From: Methylicorpusculum oleiharenae
GTDB lineage: Bacteria > Pseudomonadota > Gammaproteobacteria > Methylococcales > Methylomonadaceae
Direction: 5' to 3'
Length of the DNA: 64,000 bases
Assembly: GCF_009828925.2 (NCBI RefSeq)
Contig: NZ_WUTY02000002.1
Location: 372,001 to 436,000, forward strand
Shown here: one piece after another, positions 46,671 to 57,450 of the stretch
Position numbering within the stretch: position 1 is the stretch's first letter
Layout: every line of letters begins with the position of its first letter
Notes under the pieces: model-generated
Database searches by the model: none
What the model was told of the DNA's origin: nothing
The model's input: the letters and a program-made list of their open reading frames with translations, nothing else
Made by a program: the position numbers and the translations under genes

Positions 46671-49600
46671 ATGAACGTCAATTCGCGCCGCCTGTCTATC
46701 CTGACGAGAAGTGAAATCGATGATCTATACGGGTTACCTCGTTTCAGCAATGACGACCGCAGTCTCTTCTTCGATTTAAGCGTGATAGAACAGAAAGCTG
46801 TCGACGCCGCTTATGCCCGCTCATCGGCAGTCCATTTAATCCTTCAAATCGGGTATTTCAAGGCCAAGCAACAGTTTTTTGTTTACGTGCGGGAGGCCGT
46901 GCTCGACGACCTACACTATATTCTCCAGCGGTATTTCCCCGACCAGGCATTAGATAAGATCAAAACCCTTTCCAAGCCGACCCGGCTCGAACAGCAACAA
47001 ATCATCCTCCAGTTATTCGACTATCGCCTATGCGACGGCGAGGCCAAGGCGGCACTGGAACTGAAAGCGCAGCGGGTCGCCATGCTGTCGACACAGCCGA
47101 TTTACATCCTACGCGAAACCTTACAATACCTTACTAACCACCGCCTAATTGCTCCTGGCTACACTTATCTACAGGACATGGTGAGCCGAGTAGTGACTGG
47201 CGAACGTCGGCGAATTACGGACTTACTGAAAAAAGCCATGACGCCGGATGTCGACAAGCAGCTCGAAGCCTTGCTTGAGTCCGAGGAAGGCATGTATCGC
47301 ATCAGCCTACTCAAACACGAGCCTAAGGATTTCAGTTACCGCGAGTTACGCCAGGAGGTTGACCGCCGCAAATTTTTTCAGCCGCTGTATGAATTCGGGC
47401 AAAGCTTTCTGGGTACTGCCGGCCTGTCCAATGAGAGTATAAAATACTATGCATCATTGGTTCCGTTCTACTCCGTCTACAAGCTGCGGCGCATGGCGGA
47501 ACCCACAACACGCCTGTATTTGCTGTGTTTCGCCTTTCATCGCTTTCGGCAAATCAACGATAATTTGATCGAAGCCCTGATTTGTCTCATTGGCCAATAC
47601 GAGAAACAAGCCAAACTTGCCGCCGACGAGGCCATGCAGCAAGCCATCAACGAGGCCGGCGCGAATCTACAGGCGGCAGGCCAAGTTCTGGAACTGTTCA
47701 TCGACAATTCAATCCCTGACGAAACACCGTTTGCGGCCATCAAGGAAAAGGCTTTCGAGCTACTCAACGTCGAGAGCTTTCCAGTCGTATCCGGTTTTAT
47801 GCGTAACATCGAATTCGATAAAACCGCTTTTGAATGGTCGTATTACGGCACGCTACGCCACAAATTCAAGCTCAATTTACGACATTTGTTCTGTAACCTC
47901 GATTTCGTCTGCCTGGTGTCGGATGAACCACTGTTGGAAGCCATTTTGTTTCTACAGGAGCTGCTGCGCCAGGGCAAGACGCCACGACAAATGAACCCGG
48001 CCAACTTCCCGACCGGAATCATCGCAAAGAATTTGCAACGGTATTTATATACCCGGACGGAAGAACAAAAAAAGAAAACCCTAGAGGTTGATCGCTATGA
48101 GTTCCTGGTATACCGCGAGCTACGGAAGGCGCTTGAAGCCTGTGACGTATTTGTTCGGGACAGTAATGAATTTCGCAGCTTTGATGACGACCTGATCAAC
48201 ACCGAGCGCTGGAATAAGGATAGAGACGCGATATTGCAAGAAATCGGCGCACCGATTCTGTTGACACCAATCCAGGATACGTTAGCCGCGCTCAAGCGGG
48301 AACTGGAAGCCAAGTACAAATCAGTGAACCAGCGCATTGAAAGCGGCGACAATAAACATATCAAATTCACCGGTAGCGGGGACAAGCTTCGCTGGACGTT
48401 GGTTTATCCCTCCGAGGAAGAGCCAACCAACAGTCCTTTCTATGCTCAATTGCCAAGTATCGGCGTGGCCGACCTGCTTTGGTTTGTCGCTGAAAGAACA
48501 GGACTCCTGAAGTCATTTGCCCACGTTTTGGAGCGGTACGTCAAACAAGATGCCGATCCGAAACCGATCCTGGCCTGTATCGTTGCCCTGGGTACCAATA
48601 TGGGCTTATGGAAAATGGCGGAAGTCTCGGGGCTTAGTCATTCTGCGTTGCTGACGACGGCTCGAAATTTCCTGCGGGCGGAAACGCTGCATGCAGCGAA
48701 TGACGCCATTTCCAACGCTACGGCTGCGTTACTCGTTTTCCAAGTGTACGACATCCACCACCAAAAGCATTCTAGCAGTGACGGCCAGCATATAGTCACG
48801 CAGATCGACACGATCAATGCCCGACACTCCAGCAAGTTTTTCGCGCTAAAGAAAGGCGTAAACTCCATTACCTTAGCCATGAATCAAATGCCAAGATTAT
48901 CGGCGCGCACGAGCACGAATCGCATTTCGTGTTCGACATCCTGTACAACAATACAACGGAGATCAAGCCGGAAAGGCATTCGACGGACACGCATGGCACC
49001 AATCAAGTGAATTTCTTTATTTTGCGCGTCTTCGGCTACCAATTTTCGCCACGATATCGTGACCTGCATAAAAAGATCGATAGCCTAGTTGGGTTCCAGC
49101 ACCCAAGCCGTTATGGCGATGCCTTGTTTAAGCCATCGCGTAAGGCCTTTGATACCTTAATATGCAAGGAGTGGCCGAATATCCAGCGCATTCTGGCTTC
49201 GCTTGCACAAAAAGATGTGACTCAAGCAACCATCGTGCGTAAGCTCGCCAGTTATAAGCGGCAGAACCAGACCAAGAAGGCACTATGGGAATTGGACAAT
49301 ATTTATCGGTCACTTCATATCCTTGATTTCATCGATGACCCGATACTCAGGCAGCGCATCCAAAAGGCGCTTAATCGCGGCGAGGCGTATCATCGCATGC
49401 GACGAGCCATATCCTATGTCAACGCCGGCAAATTCCGGGTAAAAACCGAAGCGGAGCAGCAAATCTGGAACGATTGTTCCCGGCTTATTGCCAACGCCAT
49501 CATTCATTACAACACACTGATCTTGTCGCGGGTGTATGAGCAAAAACTGGCAGCCGACGACCAGGATGCTATCGTGATCATTAAAGGTACTTCGCCCGTC

Positions 49601-49738
49601 GCCTGGCAAAATGTGAATCTGATCGGTAAGTTTGAATTTACGGAAGAAAACGCCAAGGTTGACATTGATGCGTTGGCGGCACGATATAACGATCCTGATT
49701 TCTGGCGTAAGTCTGTGGAAGAAGGTAGCGACCTATAA
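46671..49738 (+). pseudogene. tnpA: Tn3-family transposase TnpA, frameshifted
   Basis: It encodes about 1022 residues in two frames. The first (from 46671) runs through the N-terminal DNA-binding parts to the first catalytic region (SSSDGQHI, the Asp of the DDE triad near 48780). One base is missing about 48885 (AATCA-AATGCC). The rest continues in the frame ending at 49738: NAKIIGAHEHESHF, THGTNQVNFFILRVFGYQF, and the C-terminal IVKGTSPVAWQNVNL-like block (here IIKGTSPVAWQNVNL) with the last catalytic residue region. Restoring one base gives a complete Tn3 transposase. Confidence 0.85.
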
Positions 49739-49916
49739 CATTAGCTATTGTTAATTTTTACCTTTTCGAGGATATGTGGAGTTCAGGAATATGCCGAGTA
49801 TAATTGCCAATGGACGGCAGTAACCGCATAAAATCATCACGTTTGCGCCATTCGATCCACTGATTTAATCCGCATATTATTGCCGTCTTTCATCTCACCG
49901 ATTGAAGGAGGTCAGT

Positions 49917-51157
49917 ATGCTTACAACATATCTTAAACGCCAGACTACTCTTACCACTTACTACACCAGCTCTGCTGGACCATATTTGGATGAGTTCACT
50001 GACTGGTTAGCTCAGTGCGGGTTCCACGATGAAGTCATATGCCAATATCTTCCGGGCGTCAGCGAGTTTGCGGCCTGGGTTGATGCCACCTATGGCAACC
50101 TGACTTCATTTCCAGTTAACGCACTTAATCATTTTCACGATTACCTCGCTACACGCGGTCGATTGCGCTATTCAAAAGGTCAGCACTCGGTATACTGGTT
50201 GGTGCACATCACTTTGTCGAGTTTCTCCAGAGTCAGAACAAAATCGTCGTCACCGAGATATCACCGAAGACGACACAACCGGAGCTCTTCCGTCAATTTG
50301 AACACTGGATGCAAACACACCACGGAGTGCAGTCTTCAACGCTACGCAATTACCGCCAGCATATCGTTGAACTGCTATCAACGCTCGGCGAACATCCTGA
50401 ACAGTTCACCGCAGACGCGTTGCATACCTTTATCCTGAACTACGCTCTCGGGCGCAGTCATGCACTCGCTAAGAAGCGAGTGACGGCAGTTCGTATGTTT
50501 ATTCGGTTTTTGATCACAATGGGGCATTGCCAGCCAGGCCTTGAGGCAGCGATTCCGGCTCTTGCCGAATGGCCACTTGCGCGGTTGCCTCGTTATTTAC
50601 TTCCAGAAGAGGTTGATCGTGTCCTTGCCCATATTAATCGTACCACGCCAATCGGCATCCGCGACAAAGCAATCCTTTTACTACTGGCTCGATTGGGATT
50701 GCGAGCCAGTGAAGTCGCTGAACTAGCGCTTCCTGATATCGATTGGTCTGCGGGAACATTTTCCGTTATTGGCAAGAGCCGACGAGAGGCGAAGCTACCT
50801 TTGCCACAGGAGGTTGGTGATGCCTTGTTGGAATATCTTGAGAGTGCACGCCCATCGGTTAAAACTGACCGTGTCTTCATCACTGCAATCGCTCCCTGGA
50901 TGCCAATAACCCGGCATGTTGTCAAGCAAGTTGCCGCTCAAGCGATACGGCGTGCTGGAATCAATGCCCCATCGTTTGGCGCCCATGTCCTGCGTCATTC
51001 AGCTGCTACAGGGATGCTGCGTCAGGGAGCGTCGCTCCAGGTGATCGGCGAGGTATTGCGGCACAGTTGTCTTGAGACTACGGCTCATTACGCGAAAGTG
51101 GACATAGCCTTGTTGCAGCAGGTCACGCGTTCGTGGCCGGGAGGAGCATCATGCTAA
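49917..51157 (+). pseudogene. ritA: RIT recombinase A, frameshifted
   Basis: It starts MLTTYLKRQTTLTTYYTSS at 49917, with AGGAGG 5 bases upstream. The frame shifts by one base about 50180-50205 (KGQHSVYW leads out of frame; GAHHFVEFLQSQNK continues in the other). The rest holds the SAM-like core-binding domain and the catalytic domain: LGLRASEVAEL (Arg I), FGAHVLRHSAATGML (His-x-x-Arg) and LETTAHYAKV (nucleophile Tyr). A restored product would be about 413 residues. Confidence 0.8.
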
Positions 51158-52062
51158 AAGATGCCATCGATACTTATTTGGCCGTACGCCGCGCTGCGGG
51201 CTTTAAGCTCACAGACGATGCGTTTTATCTGTTTCACTTCGCTCGATTTGCCACTGCCCAGGGAGACACGCATGTAAAGTCACAGACGGCTATCGCTTGG
51301 GCAGGACAGGCACGAACTGAATCACAGCGCGCTATCCGCTTGAAAGCGGTTATTCGCTTTGCCCGCTTTAGCTATGCCGCCGACAACCGCCATGAAATTC
51401 CACCACAAGGTGTATTTTGCTTTCAACGTCATCGACCAATTCCCTATCTCTATACCGAAGCAGAGATTCAGGCATTGATGGGTGCGGCAGCACGGCTGGA
51501 GCCAGCAGATTCGTTTCGTCCACTGATGTATCGCACCTTGATTGGGTTACTTGCGTCTACGGGATTGCGGATTTCCGAGGCGCTCGGCTTGTGTTTTAAG
51601 GACATTATGGCGGATGGGCTGCTGATTCGGAAAACGAAATTTGGCAAAAGCCGGATAGTGCCGCTCCATCCCACGACGCTTTTAGCACTGGAAGAGTATC
51701 TTGTCGAACGCGCTAAACTCGCCACTACTGATGATCATTTGTTTATCTCGAAGTGGCGTCGTGGGATGTGCCGCCAGACGGTATATGCCACATTCAAAGA
51801 GCTCCTGAAGATGGCCGGTCTCCCTCGCCAATCTGGGCTGCCACGACCAAGGCTAATCGATTTTCGTCATTCCTTCGCGTCGAATGCACTCGTAGACGGC
51901 CCGGATCGTCGCGATCAGGTCGGTCGCCACACGCTGGCGTTGATGACGTACTTGGGTCATGCCAGCCCAAACAGTACGTTTTGGTATTTAGAAAGTTCAC
52001 CGCTCTTAATGGATCACATCGTTCGCGCCTGCGAACATTTCGTCGAGGAAAATACACCATGA
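51151..52062 (+). CDS. ritB: RIT recombinase B (tyrosine recombinase)
   Basis: 303 aa. Start ATG at 51151, with GGGAGGAG upstream, overlapping the ritA stop (ATGCTAA). Catalytic residues: Arg in STGLRISEALGL, His-x-x-Arg in LIDFRHSFAS (here F-R-H, with the His displaced relative to HxLRH), LGHASPNSTFWYL with the Tyr. Intact frame. In RIT elements the three recombinases are thought to act together on one element. Confidence 0.87.
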   Translation: MLKDAIDTYLAVRRAAGFKLTDDAFYLFHFARFATAQGDTHVKSQTAIAWAGQARTESQRAIRLKAVIRFARFSYAADNRHEIPPQGVFCFQRHRPIPYLYTEAEIQALMGAAARLEPADSFRPLMYRTLIGLLASTGLRISEALGLCFKDIMADGLLIRKTKFGKSRIVPLHPTTLLALEEYLVERAKLATTDDHLFISKWRRGMCRQTVYATFKELLKMAGLPRQSGLPRPRLIDFRHSFASNALVDGPDRRDQVGRHTLALMTYLGHASPNSTFWYLESSPLLMDHIVRACEHFVEENTP

Positions 52063-53048
52063 CTCCGATCGCCCCTCATATCACCGCATTTCTACAAGAA
52101 CGATTGCCGCTACAACGAGCCGCGAGCGAGCATACCTGCGACAGCTATGCCTACGCTTTTCAACTGTTGTTTCAATTTGCCGCCGCTCGGTTGCATGTGA
52201 CACCCTCCGCGCTCTTCCTTGAGCAACTCGATGCCGCTTTGGTGATGGATTTCTTGCAATATCTGGAAACGGAGCGCGACAACAGCCCGCGCACACGCAA
52301 TGCTAGGCTCGTTGCGATCAAGTCATTTATGCGCTTTATGGAATATAGAGAACCCGCGCTCTTAGAGCAGAGCCGACGTATCTTAGCCATTCCCGCAAAG
52401 CGAACAGATACACGGCTAATCAATTATTTGTCATTAGACGAAATGCAGGCACTGCTCAATGTACCGGATCTGAAACGCCGCGACGGTATCCGTGATCGAG
52501 CTATGATCCACCTCTGTTTTTCGGCAGGACTGAGAGTATCCGAACTGGTTCATCTCCCATTACAGGCGCTGGAGTGGCAACCATCACCCAATGTACGCAT
52601 TTTCGGTAAAGGGCGTCGAGAACGTCTATTGCCACTCTGGAAGCAGGCAGCTTCCGATCTGCGTGCATGGCTTGCCGTGCGAGGACAACCAGCTGCGACA
52701 GAACTCTTCCTAAATGCACACGGAGAACCCATGACCAGATCGGGCTTCGAGTATGTGCTGAAGAAACATGTGGAAGTGGCTGCTAAACGTTGCCCATCTA
52801 TTGAGAAAAAACGGATATCTCCTCATGTCCTACGTCACACCGCCGCGATGGTGGTATTGCAAGCAACAGGCGATATCCGAAAGGTATCGTTGTGGCTTGG
52901 ACATGGGGATATCCAGACGACCGAAGTCTATCTACGCGCTGATCCGACCGAAAAACTTGAGGCGATGAGTGCGATGGTCCCGCTTACGCTTAAACGTGGT
53001 CAGTTCCGTGCGCCGGACCAGTTGATTGCCTCTCTACGAGGCGGCTAG
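52059..53048 (+). CDS. ritC: RIT recombinase C (tyrosine recombinase)
   Basis: 329 aa, starting MTPIAPHITAFLQERLP at 52059 in an ATGA overlap with ritB. Catalytic motifs: FSAGLRVSELVHL (Arg), RISPHVLRHTAAMVVL (His-x-x-Arg) and LGHGDIQTTEVYLRAD (His and Tyr), close to XerC/D-type phage integrases. A longer upstream frame exists but has no support. The hairpin at 53066-53095 follows. Confidence 0.88.
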   Translation: MTPIAPHITAFLQERLPLQRAASEHTCDSYAYAFQLLFQFAAARLHVTPSALFLEQLDAALVMDFLQYLETERDNSPRTRNARLVAIKSFMRFMEYREPALLEQSRRILAIPAKRTDTRLINYLSLDEMQALLNVPDLKRRDGIRDRAMIHLCFSAGLRVSELVHLPLQALEWQPSPNVRIFGKGRRERLLPLWKQAASDLRAWLAVRGQPAATELFLNAHGEPMTRSGFEYVLKKHVEVAAKRCPSIEKKRISPHVLRHTAAMVVLQATGDIRKVSLWLGHGDIQTTEVYLRADPTEKLEAMSAMVPLTLKRGQFRAPDQLIASLRGG

Positions 53049-53065
53049 AATATGCTGAGTAGTTC

Positions 53066-53095
53066 GGAGCCGAACGACCCATGTTGTTCGGCTCC
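53066..53095 (+). terminator. Hairpin after ritC
   Basis: GGAGCCGAAC, a 10-base loop, GTTCGGCTCC: a perfect 10-bp GC-rich stem 18 bases after the ritC stop. No long T run follows, so it is either a weak terminator or part of the element's end structure. Confidence 0.5.
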
Positions 53096-53133
53096 TCCGT
53101 TCGCTACTTTCCATATTCCTGAACTCCGTATAT

Positions 53134-53165
53134 CCTCGAATATGCTGAGCTCAGCATATTCGAGG
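53134..53165. repeat. Perfect 32-bp palindrome at the RIT right end
   Basis: CCTCGAATATGCTGAG followed at once by its exact reverse complement. The left arm overlaps the right inverted repeat of the RIT element; GAATATGCTGAG also occurs at 53048. It may be the recombination site or a junction made when two ends met. Confidence 0.8.
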
Positions 53166-53645
53166 GGATGGGCAAAAATAGCCAAAATGGCCAAGTCACG
53201 AGGTCGTTCATCACCTAAGCAATCATAATGTAATCGAGCGAATACCGGTTCCAACGAGCATGTCACTGGATTTATGTATGATAAGCTGACCTTTGTGTCC
53301 CTATTATTGAGTAAATACCTAACGAGGCTTCGCCTCAGACCAACGAGTCGTGATTTGCTCGCATTTTTGCCTAGCCCTTCATTGGCTAACACTTCGTGAG
53401 GATGCACATTAATTCCTGTAATTCGGACTCATGAACGTACATTATTTTGTGCGTTACGCTGACGCGGTTTAATCCGCCAGCGACTACTCAAGTCACTATC
53501 CGTAAGCGGTGCATCCTACAAAGTGGTTTTTTAAAAAGCTCATTTTTTGGGAGAGGTGTGTCTTTGTCTAAATTTTCAAACTTGACTCATTTTTAAATAT
53601 GCTGCCAACTAAAGGTATGTAAATACATAGTTGCTTGTCTTTTAT
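53166..53645. other. Gene-free stretch after the RIT element
   Basis: 480 bases with no supported gene. It includes short hairpins (for example CGAGGCTTCGCCTC near 53322) and AT-rich DNA. No Tn3 terminal repeat could be recognised. Confidence 0.35.
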
Positions 53646-54866
53646 TCAGTCGGCTGAACTCAGACTAGAGACTGCCCGTTGTTTAACACGCAGGGCTTTG
53701 CGCTTACTCAGCCAAATCAACACACCGGTAATAGCCAACCCGACCACAGCCAATCCGCTCAGGGAAACCAAAACTCTGCCCGGCAGCCCGATGATTTGTC
53801 CACTGTGCAGCGGCAGTTGCCACGCTTCGAAAATATCGGCCGCCGTGCCGCTACCGGGGACGTAATCACCAAGATAAGCGCCGGTTGCACCGTCGAAATA
53901 CAGATAACTAAGCCCCAAGCCTTGATTGTCGCCGTAGCCAACGCCGAAAATGCCGTAGCCGGCGTTGTAAAAAATGGAGGCCTGCGCTTTGTCCCAGTCG
54001 CGAGTTGCTGCTTCAAGCGCCGCGCTTTGCAGAATATCGGCAAAGGCCATATTCGCTTCTACCGGGGGTTGTTCGCTACGCTGTTCCCGAGCATCGAACG
54101 GCGATGGGGTAAATTCGGAAACCAGCGAAACCACGGGCTCGAAAACCGCATCGCGCAGATTCAACGAGATGGCGCTGACAGACATCATCAGCATCAAGAC
54201 CAACAACCATAAGCCACCAGCGCGATGCAGATCAAAACTCAAGCGCATGGCACTGGCACCGGGTTTTATCCGCCAAGCCATAGCCCAGCGTTGCAGCCAA
54301 TTTTTTTGTAAACCGTGCCCGTTTGGCGATGGCTGCATTGAACGAGGCTTCGTTTTCGGCAGGGTCAGATAAAAACCGACCAGTGACTCGAACAGCCAGA
54401 CGATCGCGGCCGAACCCATCACCCACAAGCCGGTTTCGCCAGGTAATTGCAAGCTGTAATGCAGCACGTAAATAAACGGAATCAAATGCCGGCGCTCGAA
54501 GCAACAAGCACCCCAAATCCGTCCGCCCAAAACCTTGCCGCTAACCGGATCGACGAATAATTCGTCGGCATCGACCAGCTGATCGGCGTCGGCCGCCCGG
54601 ACAGTAATCCGCGCCGCCTTGCCGGCTTCACGGTTTAATGGCAGCGAGACGATGCGATATTGCGGCCAATCGTGCTGCAAACGTTCCATCAATTCGCCCG
54701 TGGCAAGCAGCGGCCCTTGCTCGAGACTTTCGAACAAATCCGGATTAAGCCAGGCGTCTAGTTCCTGTTGGTAGGCAATGATGCTGCCGGTCAAGCCGGC
54801 TAGCAGCAGAAACAAGGCCGCAGTCAGACCGAGGAAACGGTGCAGCCGAAGCCAGATTTTCCGCAT
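53646..54866 (-). CDS. PepSY-associated membrane protein, iron-uptake linked
   Basis: 406 aa with four or more membrane segments: RFLGLTAALFLLLAGLTGSI (start), a segment near residues 150-175, one near 210-235, and one close to the C-terminus (LVSLSGLAVVGLAITGVLIW). HLIPFIYVLHYSL and the RKIWLRLHRFLGL start carry the conserved His residues of the PepSY_TM family (PiuB/FpvG-like), which often reduce or release siderophore iron. It starts 12 bp after the TonB receptor stop, so the two are one operon. Confidence 0.85.
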   Translation of the reverse strand: MRKIWLRLHRFLGLTAALFLLLAGLTGSIIAYQQELDAWLNPDLFESLEQGPLLATGELMERLQHDWPQYRIVSLPLNREAGKAARITVRAADADQLVDADELFVDPVSGKVLGGRIWGACCFERRHLIPFIYVLHYSLQLPGETGLWVMGSAAIVWLFESLVGFYLTLPKTKPRSMQPSPNGHGLQKNWLQRWAMAWRIKPGASAMRLSFDLHRAGGLWLLVLMLMMSVSAISLNLRDAVFEPVVSLVSEFTPSPFDAREQRSEQPPVEANMAFADILQSAALEAATRDWDKAQASIFYNAGYGIFGVGYGDNQGLGLSYLYFDGATGAYLGDYVPGSGTAADIFEAWQLPLHSGQIIGLPGRVLVSLSGLAVVGLAITGVLIWLSKRKALRVKQRAVSSLSSAD

Positions 54867-54878
54867 GGTTGCGCAGAC

Positions 54879-57227
54879 TTACCAGTTGTAACGAAGGCTG
54901 GCCAATACCGAGCGACGATCGCCGTAATAGCATGAGTCTCCGCCACAAGTCACCACGTATTCTCGGTCGAGCAAATTGCTCATGTTCACCCCCAGACGCA
55001 TGCCTTGCAGCTTGGAATGAACCTTGCCCATGTCGTAATGCACGGATGCATCGACCAGTACATAACCCGGCGCCTTTTGTCTATTGCTCAAATCGCCGTA
55101 ATTGGATCCGATATAGCGCAAACCGCTACCCAGGCCCAAACCGGTGAGATCGCCGGTTTTTTGCGTGTAGTCCAACCATAGCGAGGCTTGATGCTCGGGG
55201 GTATAGGTCAGGTTCTTACCCAATTCCTCCTCCGAATTGGATTTTTTGACTTTGGTATCAGTATAGGTGTAAGCAGCAGCGACATCCAACCCGAGATCCA
55301 AACTGGCTTTACCTTCCAATTCCACACCCTGAGCACGAACTTCGCCGGTCTGCTTTTGATAATTTCCCGATGGATGCTCAAGATCGGGGGTCAGTACGTT
55401 TTGCTGAGTCAGATGGAATACGGCGGCGGTAAACAGCGCGTTATAGCCGACCGGCTGATATTTGATACCGAACTCGTGTTGTTGACCGGTAGTCGGTTTG
55501 AACGGCGAACCTTCGAAACTGGCACCGATAGCCGGCTCAAACGATTCCGAATAGCTGTAATAAGGCGCCACACCGCTGTCGAACTGATAACTTAGCCCGG
55601 TACGATAGGTAAATGCTTCGTTATCCTGCTGGGTAGCGGTGTAAGCAGGATTAGCGTAATCGACAATATTACTGCCTTCCGTGCCACCATTAGTCTGATA
55701 ATCAGTATTCACGCTGCTGGTAGACACCCAATCCTCCCGCACACCTATCGTGGCAATCCAACGATTCCATTTCAGCTGATCCTGGCCGTAAAAACCGATT
55801 TGATCCAGCTCCTGATCGAAGCGTTGCGAAATATTGGGTCGAATAAATGTTCCGCTACCACCAATTACATCATCAAACGGTTGCCCGTAAACCGGGGTGT
55901 AAATATCGAAATTCGTCGCAGCCCCCCAAACACTGCCGGTTTGTCTGTCACTGACAAAATGCCGAAAATCAAGACCCGACAAAAAAGTATGCTGCACTTC
56001 GCCAGTGGCAAAGTTGGCTTGTAATTGATTATCCAAAGTGAATGTATCAGTCTGATCATGGTAAACACTGACATCGCGATCAATTAAACGGGAATCAGCA
56101 TCCAAAAAACCGGCTGAATTATAGGGAAAAACACCTTTCAACTCGCTATCAACATTGGCATAACGGAGATTCTGCCTAGCGGTAAATGTCTCATTGAAAT
56201 GATGCTCAAACGCATAACCTACCGCAAACTGTTCCCGTTCAAACCCGTCAAAATCAGGCTCACCCAAAAATCGACTGGTGGGAATGTTGCCGTTGGGATT
56301 GGCCATTACACTACCTTGATATGGCATAAACTGCATGGCATTGCCGGTTTCATCCTTTTGATAATGGCTCAGGAAGGTAAATGTTGTGGCATCGCTTGGC
56401 TTCCAGATAAAACTCGGCGCAACGAAATAACGATCATCCTCGACATGATCGACCTGAGTATCGCTGCCGCGCCCCAAAGCCACCAACCGATACAACAAAT
56501 CGTTACGTCCGGCGACAGGACCGCTCAAATCGACACTGCCTTGCACCCTATCGAAACTGCCGCCAAGAAACTGGATTTCATGAAATGGTGTTTCAGTCGG
56601 TCTCTTACTCATCATATTGACTAAGCCACCCGGTGCGTTTTGACCATAGAGTACAGAGGATGGCCCCCGCAATATTTCGATCTTTTCCATGCCGTAAGGG
56701 TCGACCCGAAGCTGGGCGTAACTGTTGCTGGAGTTCATCAATCGAGTCCCATCCAGGTATTGAGTACCCTCAAATCCGCGTAGATTGAAATAATCATCGC
56801 GCGTACTCGGCCCGAACATGCCGCTAACTACACCCGGTGTGTAAGCGACGGCTTGGGTAATGCTCTGCGCTGCACGCGCTGCAAACTCATCGTTATTGAT
56901 CACACTGATCGATTGAGGAACCTCAATTAGCGGTGTATCGGTCTTGGAACCTGATAGAGACTTGATGACTACATAACCCTTTACCGGATCGGTAGCCTTG
57001 ATTTCCTGTTGACCAACTACGAACATGGTTGGCAACGTTATCTCACTCTCGGCCTTACCCGTTTTGATATTACTATCAATGGATCTTGGCGATTCCGGCT
57101 CATCGGCCATTTCTTCAGCCATTAGATCGCCAATCGATAAGGTCGCGGTAAATGCGATGACGATCGCTCTTCGTAACACTTCGTTTCCCTGGTTTCGGCA
57201 GGGTTCTTTTCCAAACTGTTCGTTCAT
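54879..57227 (-). CDS. TonB-dependent siderophore receptor
   Basis: 782 aa outer-membrane receptor of the FhuA/FpvA/FoxA group. A signal sequence is followed by a TonB-box-like stretch (EITLPTMFVVGQQ) and the plug domain with VPQSISVINNDEF, YTPGVVSGMFGPSTRDDYFN and the GPSSVLYGQNAPGGLVNM signature. A 22-strand barrel ends in SVLASLRYNW (C-terminal aromatic). The siderophore type cannot be read. A Fur box lies 42 bases upstream of the start. No FecA-type signalling domain of 80 residues is obvious. Confidence 0.92.
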   Translation of the reverse strand: MNEQFGKEPCRNQGNEVLRRAIVIAFTATLSIGDLMAEEMADEPESPRSIDSNIKTGKAESEITLPTMFVVGQQEIKATDPVKGYVVIKSLSGSKTDTPLIEVPQSISVINNDEFAARAAQSITQAVAYTPGVVSGMFGPSTRDDYFNLRGFEGTQYLDGTRLMNSSNSYAQLRVDPYGMEKIEILRGPSSVLYGQNAPGGLVNMMSKRPTETPFHEIQFLGGSFDRVQGSVDLSGPVAGRNDLLYRLVALGRGSDTQVDHVEDDRYFVAPSFIWKPSDATTFTFLSHYQKDETGNAMQFMPYQGSVMANPNGNIPTSRFLGEPDFDGFEREQFAVGYAFEHHFNETFTARQNLRYANVDSELKGVFPYNSAGFLDADSRLIDRDVSVYHDQTDTFTLDNQLQANFATGEVQHTFLSGLDFRHFVSDRQTGSVWGAATNFDIYTPVYGQPFDDVIGGSGTFIRPNISQRFDQELDQIGFYGQDQLKWNRWIATIGVREDWVSTSSVNTDYQTNGGTEGSNIVDYANPAYTATQQDNEAFTYRTGLSYQFDSGVAPYYSYSESFEPAIGASFEGSPFKPTTGQQHEFGIKYQPVGYNALFTAAVFHLTQQNVLTPDLEHPSGNYQKQTGEVRAQGVELEGKASLDLGLDVAAAYTYTDTKVKKSNSEEELGKNLTYTPEHQASLWLDYTQKTGDLTGLGLGSGLRYIGSNYGDLSNRQKAPGYVLVDASVHYDMGKVHSKLQGMRLGVNMSNLLDREYVVTCGGDSCYYGDRRSVLASLRYNW

Positions 57228-57268
57228 AGCAACACGTAATAGATTAAGTTACCTCCATAATAACGCGA

Positions 57269-57287
57269 TTGATAATGATTCTCAAGT
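57269..57287 (-). promoter_or_regulatory. Fur box upstream of the siderophore receptor
   Basis: ATTGATAATGATTCTCAAG contains GATAATGATtcTCA, sharing about 12 of 19 Fur-box positions. It sits in the expected place upstream of the receptor gene at 57227 (minus), so iron repression is likely. Confidence 0.72.
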
Positions 57288-57450
57288 CTAATATGTTTAC
57301 TGAATATTGATTTTCCTAATCACTTGTTTATCAGAACTGAACAAACATCTACTAAAAAAGGTGAGCGTGCGCGGATCGCAGAGGACTAAAGTCCACCTGT
57401 TTCGCTCCCCGCGCTAAAAGCACATTCGCTAAATCTTGTGGCTGCTTTAG

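Larger units (their letters stand above)
45922..49738. mobile_element. Tn3-family transposon core (tnpR, res, tnpA)
   Basis: Divergent tnpR (minus) and tnpA (plus) with a resolution site between them is the classic Tn3 layout. I could not find the 38-bp terminal inverted repeats, so the given span is only the gene core. The RIT element directly after tnpA may have displaced the right end. Confidence 0.75.
49765..53165 (+). mobile_element. RIT (Recombinase In Trio) element
   Basis: Three overlapping tyrosine recombinase genes in a row, flanked by inverted repeats TTCGAGGATATGTGGAGTTC and so on (49765-49793) and its reverse complement at 53112-53140 (TTCGAGGATATACGGAGTTC). This is the definition of RIT elements. 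The right end also has a 32-bp perfect palindrome (53134-53165). The element begins 26 bp after tnpA. Confidence 0.85.

Noticed and set aside
51753-52058. Long upstream extension of ritC
   Set aside because: It runs inside ritB in another frame; the ATG at 52059 overlaps the ritB stop as ATGA and starts a normal recombinase N-terminus.
53300-53400. Possible integron attC site (ACCTAAC start, hairpin CGAGGCTTCGCCTC)
   Set aside because: No matching GTTRRRY end at a suitable distance and no integron integrase or cassette genes nearby.
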